Assembly (NCBI RefSeq): GCF_910591885.1 | Contig: NC_063283.1 | Location: forward strand, 6,805,001 to 6,869,000 | Length of the DNA stretch: 64,000 bases | DNA from: Bombus terrestris | Lineage: Eukaryota; Arthropoda; Insecta; Hymenoptera; Apidae | Direction of reading: 5' to 3' | The notes under the pieces: generated by a model | Told to the model about the DNA's origin: nothing | What the model saw: only the letters and a program-made list of their open reading frames with translations | Database searches by the model: none | In this document: piece by piece, positions 13,873 through 26,885 of the stretch | Position numbering within the stretch: position 1 is the stretch's first letter | Layout: every line of letters begins with the position of its first letter | Position numbers and translations under genes: made by a program

Positions 13873-13893
13873 CACGTGCATCACGTGCACGCG
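13873..13893. promoter_or_regulatory. Tandem CACGTG E-boxes with adjacent CACGCG
   Basis: CACGTG occurs at 13873-13878 and 13882-13887 within an exact 9-bp direct repeat (ATCACGTGC). CACGCG follows at 13888-13893. These are the class B and class C site types bound by Hairy/E(spl) bHLH repressors and other bHLH factors. Function is inferred only. Confidence 0.3.
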
Positions 13894-15029
13894 ATGCAGC
13901 TTCTCCCTTCTTTCTCTGATTACTTTAATCATAGATATCATATGGACATAGACTGTGGCTTCTCTTTCTCTCTTATAAGCTTCTGTTTTTCTCAGCATGG
14001 TTACGATGCAACATCGTCTCCTACCCATGCGTACAAGTCTCCGCCTCTTGCAACTGCTTCCTTGTCATATAGTAGCACAAAATTGCATTTTGATGGCCAG
14101 TATTTTGAGAATATATTTGGAGAATTACCTATTAATTTTACTACTCTAATCTCTCATTTAACCAAAGTTTCTTGATGGACAGAGAGACTCTTATTGTCTG
14201 AAAGCTGCAACAGAAAGTCGCTTTTCTTTATCTCAAAAAATTTTGAACTAGCATAAAATTGAAGAAAAAAGTCATGTCTATCGACGACAATCCTTCCCTA
14301 CTTTTCTCTATCTCGGAAATTTTTGAACAATTTAAAAACACGATATAGAATATATAACTTAATAGTACTTAGTTTAGTAGTAAAAAGATCTGCACATATC
14401 ATTATTTCCCACTGAAGCGTTTGTTCACCAACTTGTACATTTCCTTTCTTTGCAGCATTAAAATTTCATTTCCTAAATATGAATGATTATATAACCATAT
14501 ACTTGACCCAATTTATTAATAATAATAACAATAATTTGTTTTTATTTCGACCTCTTTAGTATAGATATGGGTTTGACTTATCATTCTTTGCACTCATCCC
14601 TCAATACCTTTTATGTTCAAAACAATTACACACTAACCTAGTCGTAAATTTTCTTAACCTACGTTTTACTTAAATCTGTCTCATCTATTCTCCCAACACT
14701 TTAACCCAAACTTGCCTAATTCATTAGTAAGTAAATATTGTAATAAATACGATGGAGTGCCACTGTATTTGTACAGGATCAGCGAAACTTCATCGAACGT
14801 CAACACAGTGCCCAAATAACCCTCTCAACGCCTCTCTGCAAAACACCCCGGTCTCCTCATCCTATCCCGAAGCAGAAACATCCTTGAGAGTCTGAGACGC
14901 TACTTCCTGTTCGTTAAACATCCCTCCATCTCCATCACTGCTCCCGTTCCCGTTCACCGATTCAGGTACGCGTTATTATTACACGAACGTGCCGCAAGGC
15001 TCGCGCGTTGCCACCTTATGTAACCCACA

Positions 15030-15530
15030 TAGTCATTGCGGGGCAAGAAAAGAAGGAGGTGTATATCCTCTGGTCTTAGGATAGCGGGCAGGAGTAGAGA
15101 GCGAGAGAGTCTCTGTCGCAAGGAGAACAGAGAGCAACGCTCACCTTTCGGTGAGTCAGGCAGCGGAACGGCCATAGATCTCGAGAGAGGACGAGAGAAA
15201 AGAAACGACGGAGGGAAAAGGGAAGGAGAGGCTCGTTCTAGCGGAGGACTAAGTAGCTCGGCAAAGATCACGGCGTCGGGCGTGGGAACAAGGCCCCTCC
15301 TGGCTCTGTATACGCTGCTCTCGACACACGGCGAACATTACTGGAACTTCCTCGGTGTGGCACTTGTGCCACGGATGCTTAACAGTACTTGGAGTGGCTG
15401 ATTCCACCGGGTTAGACCGCGGCGGTCGCCACGAAAAGCGAAGCGTAATCGCTGAATGTGCGCTGCGTTAGGTCGTGGTGTTGAAGATGCGTGTTCTCTG
15501 ACGAATCGTTCGGACGAATGGAACACCTAA
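15030..15530. promoter_or_regulatory. GAGA-rich CpG island
   Basis: About eight GAGAG pentamers fall between 15097 and 15230. A GCCAT (PHO-type core) lies at 15171-15175 and a perfect CSL/Su(H)-type site CGTGGGAAC at 15281-15289. GAGA repeats with GCCAT are typical of Drosophila paused promoters and Polycomb response elements. The 121-codon and 105-codon open frames on the two strands here overlap and match nothing I recognise. Confidence 0.4.
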
Positions 15531-18500
15531 AGTTTGATTGCTTTCATTGCTATCGAGATAGCTCTAGACTAGGGTTACAGTGGTTTTCTGATAATAAGAA
15601 TAAATGTAGAAGCATTTATGGGGAATTTTAAGATATTAAATTTATAGAATGCACGGAATGTACGAAAATATATGAAATATCTGACGTAAAGAAATTGTTA
15701 TCATATTTAGAAGATGAAATATAGCTTCGGGTAGTTCTTACTCTTTCAGTCGCATGCATAAAAATATGAATTCGCAAACTGTAAATATTCGCAATCTACT
15801 TATGAGTATATGTATTTCGGTTTTCAGACGATCTCTTCGTTAAAACAGACAGCTCGTCAGAATATATTCACCATAATAGCCATGAGATTATCCTTTCCAG
15901 ATTTTCGTTGCTTCAAACGAGATCAAAGTTTATTGGCCGACGAGCTGCTGGCAGTGGTTTGGCGATCTTCTGTGGCTTGTGAAACTAGGTTCAGTCAATT
16001 CATGTATACAGATTGGTTTATGGACGATGATCGATTCAGTGAAGTAGTAGCCTCCTATAAATATCCATTACTTCATTTCCATTCTATCCTTATGTACCTA
16101 ACAGCCTTCTGTAAAGTACCTATCATTTGAATTTGGACAAATCAATATATTTATGTCTTCATATTATTCTTCGTATATTATTTTAATGGTTTTAAAGGGG
16201 TAATAAATTCTTGACAACCTACTGATAGGTCTAAGTGTCACTAACGGACCACTCTTCTTATCACGACAATTTTCTTTGGCGATAAAAAGGGTTCGTCGAA
16301 CGAACGAAGCAGCAGCAGGAAGCGTCAGTTGAACGCAATTTTCTACTAGAGATTTTTCGCGCGCCCCAGAAATAGAAACTTATTACTGTCAATGGAGGCG
16401 GAGGGTGGCTGGCTCGGTCAAGGCTCCGTTTATTTACATCGTGCAAAGGACATCGCGTTCACATCGCGGAGGCGGTCGGGCATTGTTACATTGGCGCTCC
16501 AACTCCCTATGTAACAAATTACTTTCACTTTGGCACCGGTGATAATGGTAGGTGTAGTGGCGTGTAACGTGGTATTCTAGCTTGGCATTGCTGTTAGAAC
16601 GTCTGTATATTAGAAACGAAACGTTTTCGATCGATCGTCGCTCGGCTGGAAGCTTGAGTTGTTGTTTGAAACTACAAATTAGAACATTAGGAGCTTCGGC
16701 GGATTCTATCATAATACTTGCTATGTATTTTAACGCAATTAAATATAACGATAAACTGCAATTTTTTTAAACAAAACGAAATTTATTTGTTATTAAACCG
16801 TAAATGTGCGTGTAATATTTTTGCGAGCACAACTAAAGAAATTAAATTCCTGCAGAAATTTCATATTTGGTATTTGAGATATACACTACTCTAAGATACT
16901 TAAAAGATCGTTTTCTTCTTTATGTGGTATCATACAGGTGTTACAAACTTCTTCGCTTCTGTCCGTTTAATTTGAACAGAACTGTTCATAGTGACCCTCT
17001 TAATCATCTTGAAAAATACATCTTTAATGTGCAAACATCTTACAAACTCTTTAAATGTATGAGCATCTGCAATTTATTATTCATTATAGTAATAATTTAC
17101 GATGATTTATTCGCAATTTATATAATGATTTATTCACTATAGTATCTTCTTACGTGTCACAATCACAAATACATAGTCATCAGATAACGCTTGAAATAAT
17201 CACTACAGGCAACATTCCAAATAATCAATAAGGCTGGTACTTGAAATGCTTACACAAAAAGAAAGAAAGGAAAATAGTAGTCAAACTTGAAATAGTGAAG
17301 AGGCGTAGTCGTTCGGTAGCATCGAGTTTTCTCGATCGAAGATCGCAGGATCTTTGAATGCGCGCGAGGAGTACGCGTCAGATGCAAGGATCCACAAGAG
17401 GTACACTTCCGTGCAAATGTGTGTCACGAGTTTCCCACGAGATGAACCGGCGAATGGCAACATAGGCGCGGGCATAGACCAATTACTAGCGTAGACTCTC
17501 ATTGACTCGCGATTTACGCGAGCTATCGGTCGATACTGGCGAAACGCGCTCGCGATTAAATCCGCTGAACGCGTTGTTGCACGCAAACGATGGTCCGGCG
17601 ACTTGTAAACGCGTTCTAAAGCACGATTATTAAATGTAAATGTATACTTGACCAGTCTGGTTTCGTGGAAAGTTGTTTGATCATGTTCGCTAATATTTGG
17701 AACGAATTTGGTACAGGAGTTTTAATTCGTGTAAGAATTTATAAGTTGCAATCTGTTAAATATCCTTTTCAATGTTACAGTGTTTTTTAACAAGTAGGAT
17801 AATCGAATGACTTGATATACTTCTATTTTAAATTCAAACGTGGATCAATTATTTCATGAAAAACATCGACAATCGATATCAAGATTTTATGCTAATAGTT
17901 CGTGGAATAGTGGTAGATCAGTGGAACATTCTCGTAACGAGAATCGGATCAAAGTAAAGTATATCTTTCGTTCGTTTCATCGTCGGGCATTAATTATAGT
18001 CCGCTAAATCAACAGACGGCTAAGCGTGTCTTTGTTATGCTTTCTTGTTCACTTTCACCTGCCAAACGCTTTCTTTCCCGGCTGTACCGTTAATTCAACG
18101 ACAGGTGATCTTGTGGTCATCGCTTTTCGTGTCATTATTTTTATTCTGAAAGTTCTGCGCTTACCAATGTTATTTTTTAAAATTTTCTTCCAGAAATTCC
18201 TTAAAAAGTATATCATCTTTTAAGGAAGAAAATAATTCCTGTACATAATAATTGAATTTTAACTATTTCAGCACTTCTTTTCCTTATACAAAATGTTACA
18301 AGTATAATGAGGCTTGTTATATATACTTCTTCGTTATTATATTTGGTAGTTTGTCAAGCTTATGCAATATCAAATAGTTGAGAAAAATCAGGATCTAAAG
18401 TTCTAAAAATATTATTTTCCACAATAATTCAAAGGAAAGGTGACAAAATCTTTAACTTGAGAAAATTGTAAAGTTTGACACTCCTATAGAAATCTCTGTG

Positions 18501-21500
18501 TTCCTAGACATTTAAACCCATTACTAAATCTGTTTACAAAAATTTGTAGCTTTTCTTTATTTATATAATTTTTGGGAAAAATACATTTGTACCACTTTTG
18601 CACTGAACTCTTTTATTAAATCTCTGTCCATACTAAACAAACTCTATTAGCTGGCAATCATTCCTTTTCAAATTCACGAAAACATCTCCAATAAACCTTA
18701 CTTGTCGTACTTCTCCAATTCTTCGAAATTCTGCGATCCTCCGGTCAAAACCTACTTCTCGAAAATTTTCCGAAAGTTCCCCGGTAGAACGAAGAAAGCC
18801 TAATCATATTCTTCAACCAATATATTCGACCACATGGGAATTCACCTCGGGGTCGTTCTGATTTCTCGAAGAATCGCACGTGTATCTAGAATCATCGATT
18901 CGATTCGTCCAACTCGCACCAACCGGTTCCAGAACGCAGCTCAATTTCATCCAAGACTGAACATGCCTGAAGGAGAACAGGGAAAAATTGGTCGGGTTTT
19001 ATTGCGACCAGCCCGCGTGAATCGTAATTTGTCAGGGTCACGAAGCTTTGGGATTCGCGAAAATCGGGTGCAGAAGAGTAGTGGCCTCGTTACACCAGCG
19101 ATTGAGCGTGATCACAATGATTTTACTTTGTTCACGGTGGCTTGTTTCTTTACAAGCTTCGCTGTCAAGTTGGTACTATTGTCTACGGTTTGCCGAGAAT
19201 TGCAACATACGGAGGAGATGTAATTTCGGGTTCTTTTAGTGAATAAAATCTGATTGACCTTTTCTCAAAATTAGAATTATGATAATAGAATTAGAATTAG
19301 AAAATAGAATTCTGTTACTCCTTTTATTTGTAGCAATCCTATAATTTAAATTACAGCGTATCTTTAACCAGTCGAGAATTTCTTGGAGAAAATATAAATT
19401 TAAATCGAAGAATTAGTATTGCATTACTTATCATAAAATATTCATTGGATAATCTTAAATGATAATTTAAATGATTAATTAATTAGATAGTGTATGGGAA
19501 CTTTAATAGCATTAAATGTTGGATTAATTAAGATAGAAAACAAATTAATAATCATTCGAAGCTATCGGTATACACAGGTGCTTTCGATTTCGTATCAACG
19601 AGAATGACAGTCTGATCTTGTGCGCCGATTAAGAAAACAGGATGCAGTGGTTTACATGTTAAGTAGATGTTAATTGTATGGGACTGCGGTTAACTCGTGC
19701 TACGGTCTCAGACCGCAAGATAGAGATGGCTTTCTTCATTCCCCTGAGTCGTTTATCGAAAAACATCGCAATCTTGGAAAATACTATCCACCCATATAAT
19801 GCATCAACCGCATTCTATACAAATTCTTGTAATTCTAAGACAAAAGTACGAAAGTTCATTTTCAAACTAGTATTAAATTCGAAGCATTTGTTGCAAAACA
19901 ACACCTTAATGCATACATCAATAAATTAATCTAACTCCACGTTAATGCATATATTAATAAATTAATATAAATACACGTTGATGTATACATCAATGAATTA
20001 ACATAAATACACATTAATTTACATATATTACAATTTGTAATGTAACAAACCCGGCTAAGTTATTACTCCTATTATAACTCAACAATGAAACACGTTATCG
20101 CTAATTATCAGACACTAAATCTCGTTAAACAATTAAAAAATCTCCTTTGTCGGGCATCGTAGGATCATCGATCTCCCTTATATCAGATTTGCTCCGCAGT
20201 TATAGGATCATATGTGTTACCAGGCGTACATGTGACGCTTATTAACAGTGTTCACGTTCCCGCGTCGATCATCGGGGATCGATAGGGTCGAGGTCAAGGG
20301 GCCAGATTCGCGATGATCGACTATGACCCCGCCGCAATCGTAAAAGCGTCTGCTGCACGAGTCCAGTTGATCGATGATCCGTTTCAAGATCGATTTACCA
20401 GCTTTCAAAGCGTATACTCGCTAGTTGCTACCGAGACGCGTCTTTTCACGAACATCAAACTCCTTTTTATTTAATTATAGCTAATCACGTGCTCTTCTTT
20501 GTTCTGTTAATTTGCTTGTTTGATATAATTTTCTCATACATATTTTTCTGAGATTCTCCATTTGCAATTTTTAGTAACAGACGTATTTTGAAGAGGAATT
20601 TATTCCTTCATTTATCAGTATCATTCAGTTTGATGGGTGGGAAATTTTTTTTCAGTTGGTTTCTGGATATTTTAATAACTTTTTGATGTTGTAGGATTGT
20701 TGAAGTTATATTAAACACGTTTGTGTCTGTATATAAAAAGTATCTCATATAAAATGAATTATTCATTCTCATAATTACATTGAAATGTCATTGACACTAT
20801 CAGTGAAACGAGATATTGCGTCATGTAAAAGTGACTTAAGATTCCTGCTGCCTCGAAACAGGAAGAGTCATACAATACATATGGCGATCAGACGATACGC
20901 ACATACAATTGATTAATACAGCGGAAGACTTCATAAATATATCAGATGAAAGAGGAAGAGTCTTTGACTCTAACGTTTCCAATCATCTTGTTAATCCCTA
21001 ACATCTCAATCTATCGTTCTCCAAATAATCGCCATGGTTATTTTCAATTGAAAATTTGTATCACCTACTTTAACGCAGCTATTACATATTCTACGAAACA
21101 TCCAGCATTCCTCATCTTCCTCCAACAATCGCAAGAAAAGCCTAATAAGAGAAAGAGAGAGAAAGATTTATTCATGTGTGCGTCATCATGGTCGTTACCA
21201 CCCAGCACGAAGGTCTCACCTGGTCTCACTGTACAATGATTCAATTCCGGCGGATGGACGACAGTTGGCGCGCGACGATCGCTCGATTTCACGCGGGAAA
21301 CGCTCTGCGATTTGAACGGGACACGCGGTCGTTGCCGAGTCCTCGACGATTATCCACACCAAGCCGTGTTTCCTCGGCGCGATTTCCTTGACGCAGTCCA
21401 CTATTCAGCGTGGGAATCCGACGACGTGTACCGTTGCGTCTCATCGTCGTTCTCGTTCGTTGTGCCGCGGAAGCAACAACCATGATTTCATTTAGACCCT

Positions 21501-24279
21501 GGTAATCGCCGCCTCTTCGATCCTGAAGGATGGTCACTGCGAATGGAACACGATGTCTAACCTGGATTTACTCGAGCAATATGGTGTACAATAAAAGGTA
21601 GACACAAGTTTGGCGTTTAAACGATTCTGAAATGCGAAGGGGCACTCAGGACAGTATATGTTCTGTTGTTTTATTTTTCTATTGCTTTTTTGAATCGTTA
21701 TTTCTTTTATTTATTATAGGTATTAGCTACGGGTTGTTGAGGTGGCGAGTTTTAGATGAATAAGGGCTGCTTGTACTTTGCACGATATTTTTTTTCGGCA
21801 GTTGACGAATAGTTGCGTGTGCCTGGTGTTGCTCGCGTTTTGAATGGGTGATGGATTGGTGAGATTGGAATAGGAGAGGTTGGACACTACAGCGTGGATG
21901 TGGATGTTTTCTGGATGGATTGAAAATTTGTTGCGAAGAAAATTAATTCTTATTCCTCCTAAAATTAAAAAGAAAAAGTTACTCAGGTTTGAACTAAGAA
22001 AAGGCGAGTTTTAAAGGTAGCTGTAGTGTGCTGACTACTATATGTTTTCTAGGGTATCTTTGGCAATTCTATCTTGCAAATTGCATCAAAGATTCTTCCG
22101 GTTCTTCTGGCACAGAAGAAGATATTCTTTTCAAAGAAATATGGTTTTTATTGATCATAAATACATCCTCGATATTAACGGTGTCTTATTGTTCAGATAG
22201 CATATATATTGATAGAGAACTGTGAAATAAAGGAATCGTGAGATAGTCTACGAATGAATGAAACAATAGACTTTTAATTAACCGGAAACAAATTATCCAG
22301 TTCCCTTTTTTACACAGATACGAGTACGCTCTATGTTCATGAATAAGTATACCATGCAAAAAATATTTTTGTCTGTATTACATAGTATTCAGCCATATTC
22401 AGCCGAAATTTACAAACTTACAATTAATTTTTAAATATTTCCCTATGGAAACAAATTAAAAATTGTCAAAAGCGTACCTTGGAATTTACCAAGAAAAATA
22501 ATAAAGATTTGGCGAGAAATTTCCAATATTTCAATATAAATATCACACAAATCCTCTAACATAAATAACTGTTAAACCAAGCCTGTTCTAAAGATACCTC
22601 CGCAACTCTTTGACAAAGATCAAAGCCACGACGCCTGGAGTTTTCAAATTACAGCCAATTACCAGCAAAAACTGCATCCTCCAGGCATCGACACTCTCAA
22701 TTACCAGGCAGCAGCCTCCAATCTTAGGCTCGATCTCTTGAAACTCCACGAAGCAATCCCAACAACCCAACACCCAGTATTCCTCACATAAAAAGCTAAC
22801 AAACTCAAAAATGCTCAGCGAAAGAAACGTACAGAGTAACCAATAAAATAAACCTCTCAATAAATCTGTCAATAAGAATCTTTCTCTTCATTCCCACCAA
22901 AACCAAAACCAAACCCACTTATATATCACTTGACTCCGCAAAGACATAATCTTTCACAATTTCTCGCGCACTGAAAAGCCGAGAGAAAAAGCAGAACGAT
23001 CGTTGGAAGGGCTGCACGCGATCGTTTCTACTGATCGAACTCGATTATCGGCCGTGGATTCCCTTTGAATCGTAGAAAAGTGGCGCGTTACGAGCTAACG
23101 GTATCTCGAATGAAAAAGAAGCGAAAGCGTTCGCGCTGGGGTGACGAACGAATTAGAAATTACAATCGAGTGGTCGACTGGTTCATAACACGCGCCTTAG
23201 TCAGACCGTGAGAAACCGGCATCCGTCCGTGTGTTATTTTTGCTGGTGATCCATGAATCGTGACCGACTGGATCGATCGGAAAACAGGGACCGCAGTTTC
23301 GGTTCGTTAGCGAATTAATGCCACCGTGCAACTTCTTGCTGAGTATTTGTAGCATTTTTCTGTACTCCCTGGTGACCGATAAAGTCGTACAGATGAGTCA
23401 CATTAGTGTAAAAGTATAGAACGCTGGAATTTATTTTGAATTTCATATTTTCACGACTTTGTGCTTCTAATATCAAGAACTTTAGCTAATTTACGGAATA
23501 TTGGAATTGGTTGTTATAAAGGAATGTGGTTCGTGCTTGATCAATTTTCGATAGTTTTGCTTTTCGATAGAAGTACTGTGACATTTTGTCAGGTATCTGC
23601 TTTTTGAGATTTGTGGAAATTATAGTTAAGTGAGGAATAAGAAATATCTAATTTCAAATATGATAATCTGGAATTTTGAAAACATACATGTTCTTCTTTA
23701 GGATGTTCCGCAAGAAGTTCCAGTTACTCCTAAAAGAGAAACAATACCGTTAATGTAACAAATAAAGAGAGAAATTGTGTCAGGCGATTAATTGTTGCCA
23801 AGTCAGTTCATACGATATTTTTGTATTTTTATCTGTGCAACGATAAAAAGAGTATTTAAAGTTTATTTCGATCTGCAATACACTCGCCATTATTTCTTAC
23901 AATTCCTCAACAGTTTCCTAATTCCATCTTCACAAAATAAAGTTTACAAATACAATAATATAAATTACATACTGTTAAAAACCAACCAAAGGCTTATCTC
24001 AATAATCATTTCTCTGTGTTATTTCTCCAACAATTTCAACAATAGTGAAATGAAACTAATATATCGCTTCAAGTTTGGCAAAGCTTAAAATTTCGAAGCT
24101 CGAGCGTAAAATTTCATCAAAAGTAAAAGAACCAGAAAGATATAAACTAAAGCGGAAGAAGTGCATTTCCTTTTCCAATGATAGTCAGCTCTCAACGTAA
24201 TCTAGAGAAATGGCGACGATGGAACCGTCGCGCTTATTCTTATAGCTGAGAAAATCTGCACTCGAACCAACAGTCCTAC
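15531..24279. other. Non-coding region upstream of neur
   Basis: No gene is recognised. CpG-rich patches lie near 17.3-17.6, 18.8-19.1, 20.2-20.45, 21.2-21.55 and 22.98-23.35 kb, separated by AT-rich DNA. A 36-bp minisatellite lies at 19906-20031. Open frames of up to 129 codons in the CpG patches match no family I know. Confidence 0.5.
19906..20031 (+). repeat. 36-bp minisatellite, about 3.5 copies
   Basis: Units start at 19906, 19942, 19978 and 20014 (partial). Each begins TTRATGYATA (TTAATTTACA in the last) and contains AATRAATTAA. The period is exactly 36 bp. Confidence 0.85.
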
Positions 24280-24570
24280 CAACGTTGATATGTATGAGAA
24301 ATGACGGAAGCCCGCAAAAGTCGAGGAGTGGCGCACGCTTCCTGTTGCCGGTTATTGTTAACGGCACTTTTCGGCGCGCATCCGCTCTCGGAGAAAGCGT
24401 ATCGGCCGATGCTCCTTACTCCTTGTGCCGCGGCCGCTTCCGCTTGAGTAGCGTGTGGTTTCCGGTGCGTGGCGCACGTACGATGTCGACTGCGATACAC
24501 ACCGCCTCCCTGCGCATATCGATAGTCAGTCGGAACTGGACTGTCGTTCGTGACGGTTGTGGTCCATGTT
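24280..24570. other. CpG-rich island
   Basis: This GC-rich block with many CG dinucleotides sits in AT-rich surroundings. A 95-codon open frame crosses it, but it resembles no known family and probably reflects base composition. The Inr/DPE match lies at its right edge. Confidence 0.55.
24526..24560 (+). promoter_or_regulatory. Initiator plus DPE core-promoter match
   Basis: TCAGTC at 24526-24531 matches the insect initiator TCAKTY, with A(+1) at 24528. GGTTGT at 24555-24560 falls exactly at +28 to +33 and matches the DPE consensus RGWYVT at every position. The +18 to +29 segment also fits 8 of 12 positions of the MTE consensus. The site lies in a CpG-rich island 2.2 kb before the first neur exon seen, on the same strand. 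It could start a neur transcript through a non-coding first exon, but the first ATG downstream (24567) opens only four codons, so no coding exon follows directly. Confidence 0.4.
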
Positions 24571-26718
24571 AATCCCGTGATTTTTCGACTTTTTTTTCGT
24601 TGAAATCTTTTGCTGATTCATTTTTTTTGTATCTTAGTTGGTTCATTAAAATTGTGATTTTTTGCTGGTTGATTTCTTTTTGTATCTTATTTGGTTTTTA
24701 AAATTCGTGATCCTCTGCTGGTTCATTTTTAAATGTTTTAGTTGCACAAGCAAAGAAGTGGTACTTCGTTGGTCCATCTTTTAATATCTTGATTTTGGTT
24801 TTGATTATATTTATCGAGCAGATTAGCTTTACGCGAGAAAAATTCTGTGACATTTTTTGGTGATGAGAATAGAGTGACTTATTTTTTCATGTATGAAGTC
24901 CAATTTGGTTTAGTAGTGGAGAATGATTGTTAATTCGTTAAAATTGTCTAGTTCCAATTAGAATTGTAGTTGGAAAATTACTTAGATCTCTGGTTATCGG
25001 TATTATGGTGTGTTGTATAGTAATATAACGCATCGTACTCTAAACTCCGTTCATATACGTTAATTGAACTTATATCTTCTGTTTAAGTTGCGTCAGCTTT
25101 AATTAGTTGCACCATGAACGAAATAGATAAAACGCTATCTTAAATTTACATACAGAACTGTACTGATCGAGTCTTATCGCTTCCTTTCAAGCTTTAACAT
25201 TGCATTGCCTTGTTGAATTAGCATAATCGGAGCCAAAAAGGTCTACATATATAATTAATTGTATTTGATAAAAACATAAAATGGTTAATAATCTCATCGA
25301 ATGTTATCACTTCTTTCCAAGTTTCTCCAAGCTTAAAATGATATATTAACTTAATTGTTCCTATAAAAAAAATAAGGTTCCAAGAAACTATATTGCAATT
25401 ACATCAAAAAATTACGATATCAAGTATTAAATTAACTTAACAACTTGAGAAAAAATTTCCATCAATCACAAAATTCTCAGATACTGGCAAATCTTTAAAT
25501 TTACAGTTTTTGGACATATTTCTATTTAAAATTCGCTTCTAAATTTGCCAAGGTCTGTATAAAATGTATAAAAGTTGCCATCTTCTGTCTATGTCCTAGA
25601 CTAAACCCAATCAGTTCAAACACAGGCAAGTTTTCAAATTTTTTTATCGATAACCAGCAGAGGACAGATTGAAAATTTGCCCAATTATCAACGTCCATGC
25701 ATAAATTAGAAATCACATGTAAAAATCAGAAATTAAAAATTTGTTCTGTGATCGCGGACAAAACCGATCGGTCCTTGATTTCGCATGGACCATTGGGAAT
25801 GGCGACGTTTCCAGTTGTGGGCTGGGAATATCCTGGACGTAGCCTGGGAATATCCTGTCAGAACTCTCGCATTCCGGATCACCGAGTCGGAGTTATGAAA
25901 TACCGAAGTGGAAACGCTCGAGCTGCCACGAGAGGTGGTTTTGCATTTCAGTTTCTCGATCGAATTCCATCTGTTCTCTATCTCTATTCGTTATACAACC
26001 ATCTATGTATCTCCATCACTTTCCTTGGCCGCTTTTGTTTCGTGCAAAGAGACTGACTCGAAGGAATTTTCCGGTTCTCATAACGTTTTCCTTTTACAAG
26101 TTTCTATATTCACGATAATTGAGGATCTTTGGAAATACGTGTGGGCAGAAGTCGACGAAAATTGAGACCCATTCTGATGTATTATTATTTTTATAATGGT
26201 TCCGTTGGGAAATCGTGTAATTTGACTTAAATCTTATTTCATAGATGTCGATCGACCTGTGGACTATTCTTTAGCGGAACCCTTTGAGTTCCTGGAGGAA
26301 AGCTCGTGGGTCTTCATCCATAAACACTCCTTTCATTTTCGTGTGCCTTCTGTGAGGGTCAATTATAGCCAATTATAGAGTTATATAATGATGTGTTTTG
26401 ATGATATAATAGGTGAAACTGTTGAATTCTTTTGATGGAATTTTATTTAGGTTCAGCTTTTGTTTTGATAAGATTTAAACACACCAAGTCCTTTTAGTTA
26501 GTTTCAAAAGAATATGTTATATTTTTATGACGTACCTTAAGAATTCGTAAAGAGTAAATTATGCATATCTCAGTAATTCAAGGTTCCTTTTATTGCCTTT
26601 GATTATGAAGTTTATTAAATTTAATGCGTGTGGAATTATTAAATCAAATTATCAAATTATGTAGAATTAGAAAATCTTCAAATATAGATTAACGTGTGGC
26701 ATTTATTTATTGTTACAG
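24571..26718. other. Non-coding stretch before the first neur exon seen
   Basis: It is AT-rich, with one more GC-rich patch at 25.74-26.06 kb that includes a short direct repeat of TGGGAATATCCTG around 25823 and 25845. No exon carrying a Neuralized N-terminus was found. Confidence 0.5.
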
Positions 26719-26885
26719 CACCAAGATCATCCAGTGCAGGCACCAACAATCTACCGCCACTGACGTTCCATCAGGTTCATGGTGAGAATATCAGACTCTG
26801 CAATGGCGGGACCATCGCCAGAAGATACGAAAGCTTCTGCAGGGGCATCACATTCAGCGCACGACCCGTCCGGGTTGGCGAAAAG
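26719..26885 (+). CDS. neur: neur coding exon, first half of NHR1
   Basis: The exon encodes 55 whole codons after two bases of a split codon. It contains the NHR1 opening (NLPPLTFHQVHG) and the segment ESFCRGITFSARPV. The acceptor is ttgttacag and the donor gtaaat after AAG (phase 0). The open frame continues through both splice sites, but the similarity to Neuralized stops exactly at them. Confidence 0.95.

Larger units (their letters stand above)
701..15029. other. Non-coding AT-rich region
   Basis: No gene is recognised. It contains tandem duplications at 1133-1262 and 9085-9545, a TTCC microsatellite near 3884-3915, a near-perfect palindrome at 5659-5686, an Ala/Pro-rich open frame at 7.67-7.93 kb, a CTCF-like element near 9860, and a CACGTG pair at 13873-13887. 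It is either intergenic or part of a long 5' neur intron. Confidence 0.5.

Noticed and set aside
18834..19223. 129-codon plus open frame
   Set aside because: No recognisable motif, no splice context and mixed codon use; probably a chance frame in a CpG-rich patch.
23110..23211. Short basic open frame (MKKKRKRSRW) as the missing neur N-terminal exon
   Set aside because: The phase would fit a GG|GTGACG donor and the basic run is suggestive, but the donor is weak, the match to the expected basic segment is poor, and no start context or conservation can be shown.
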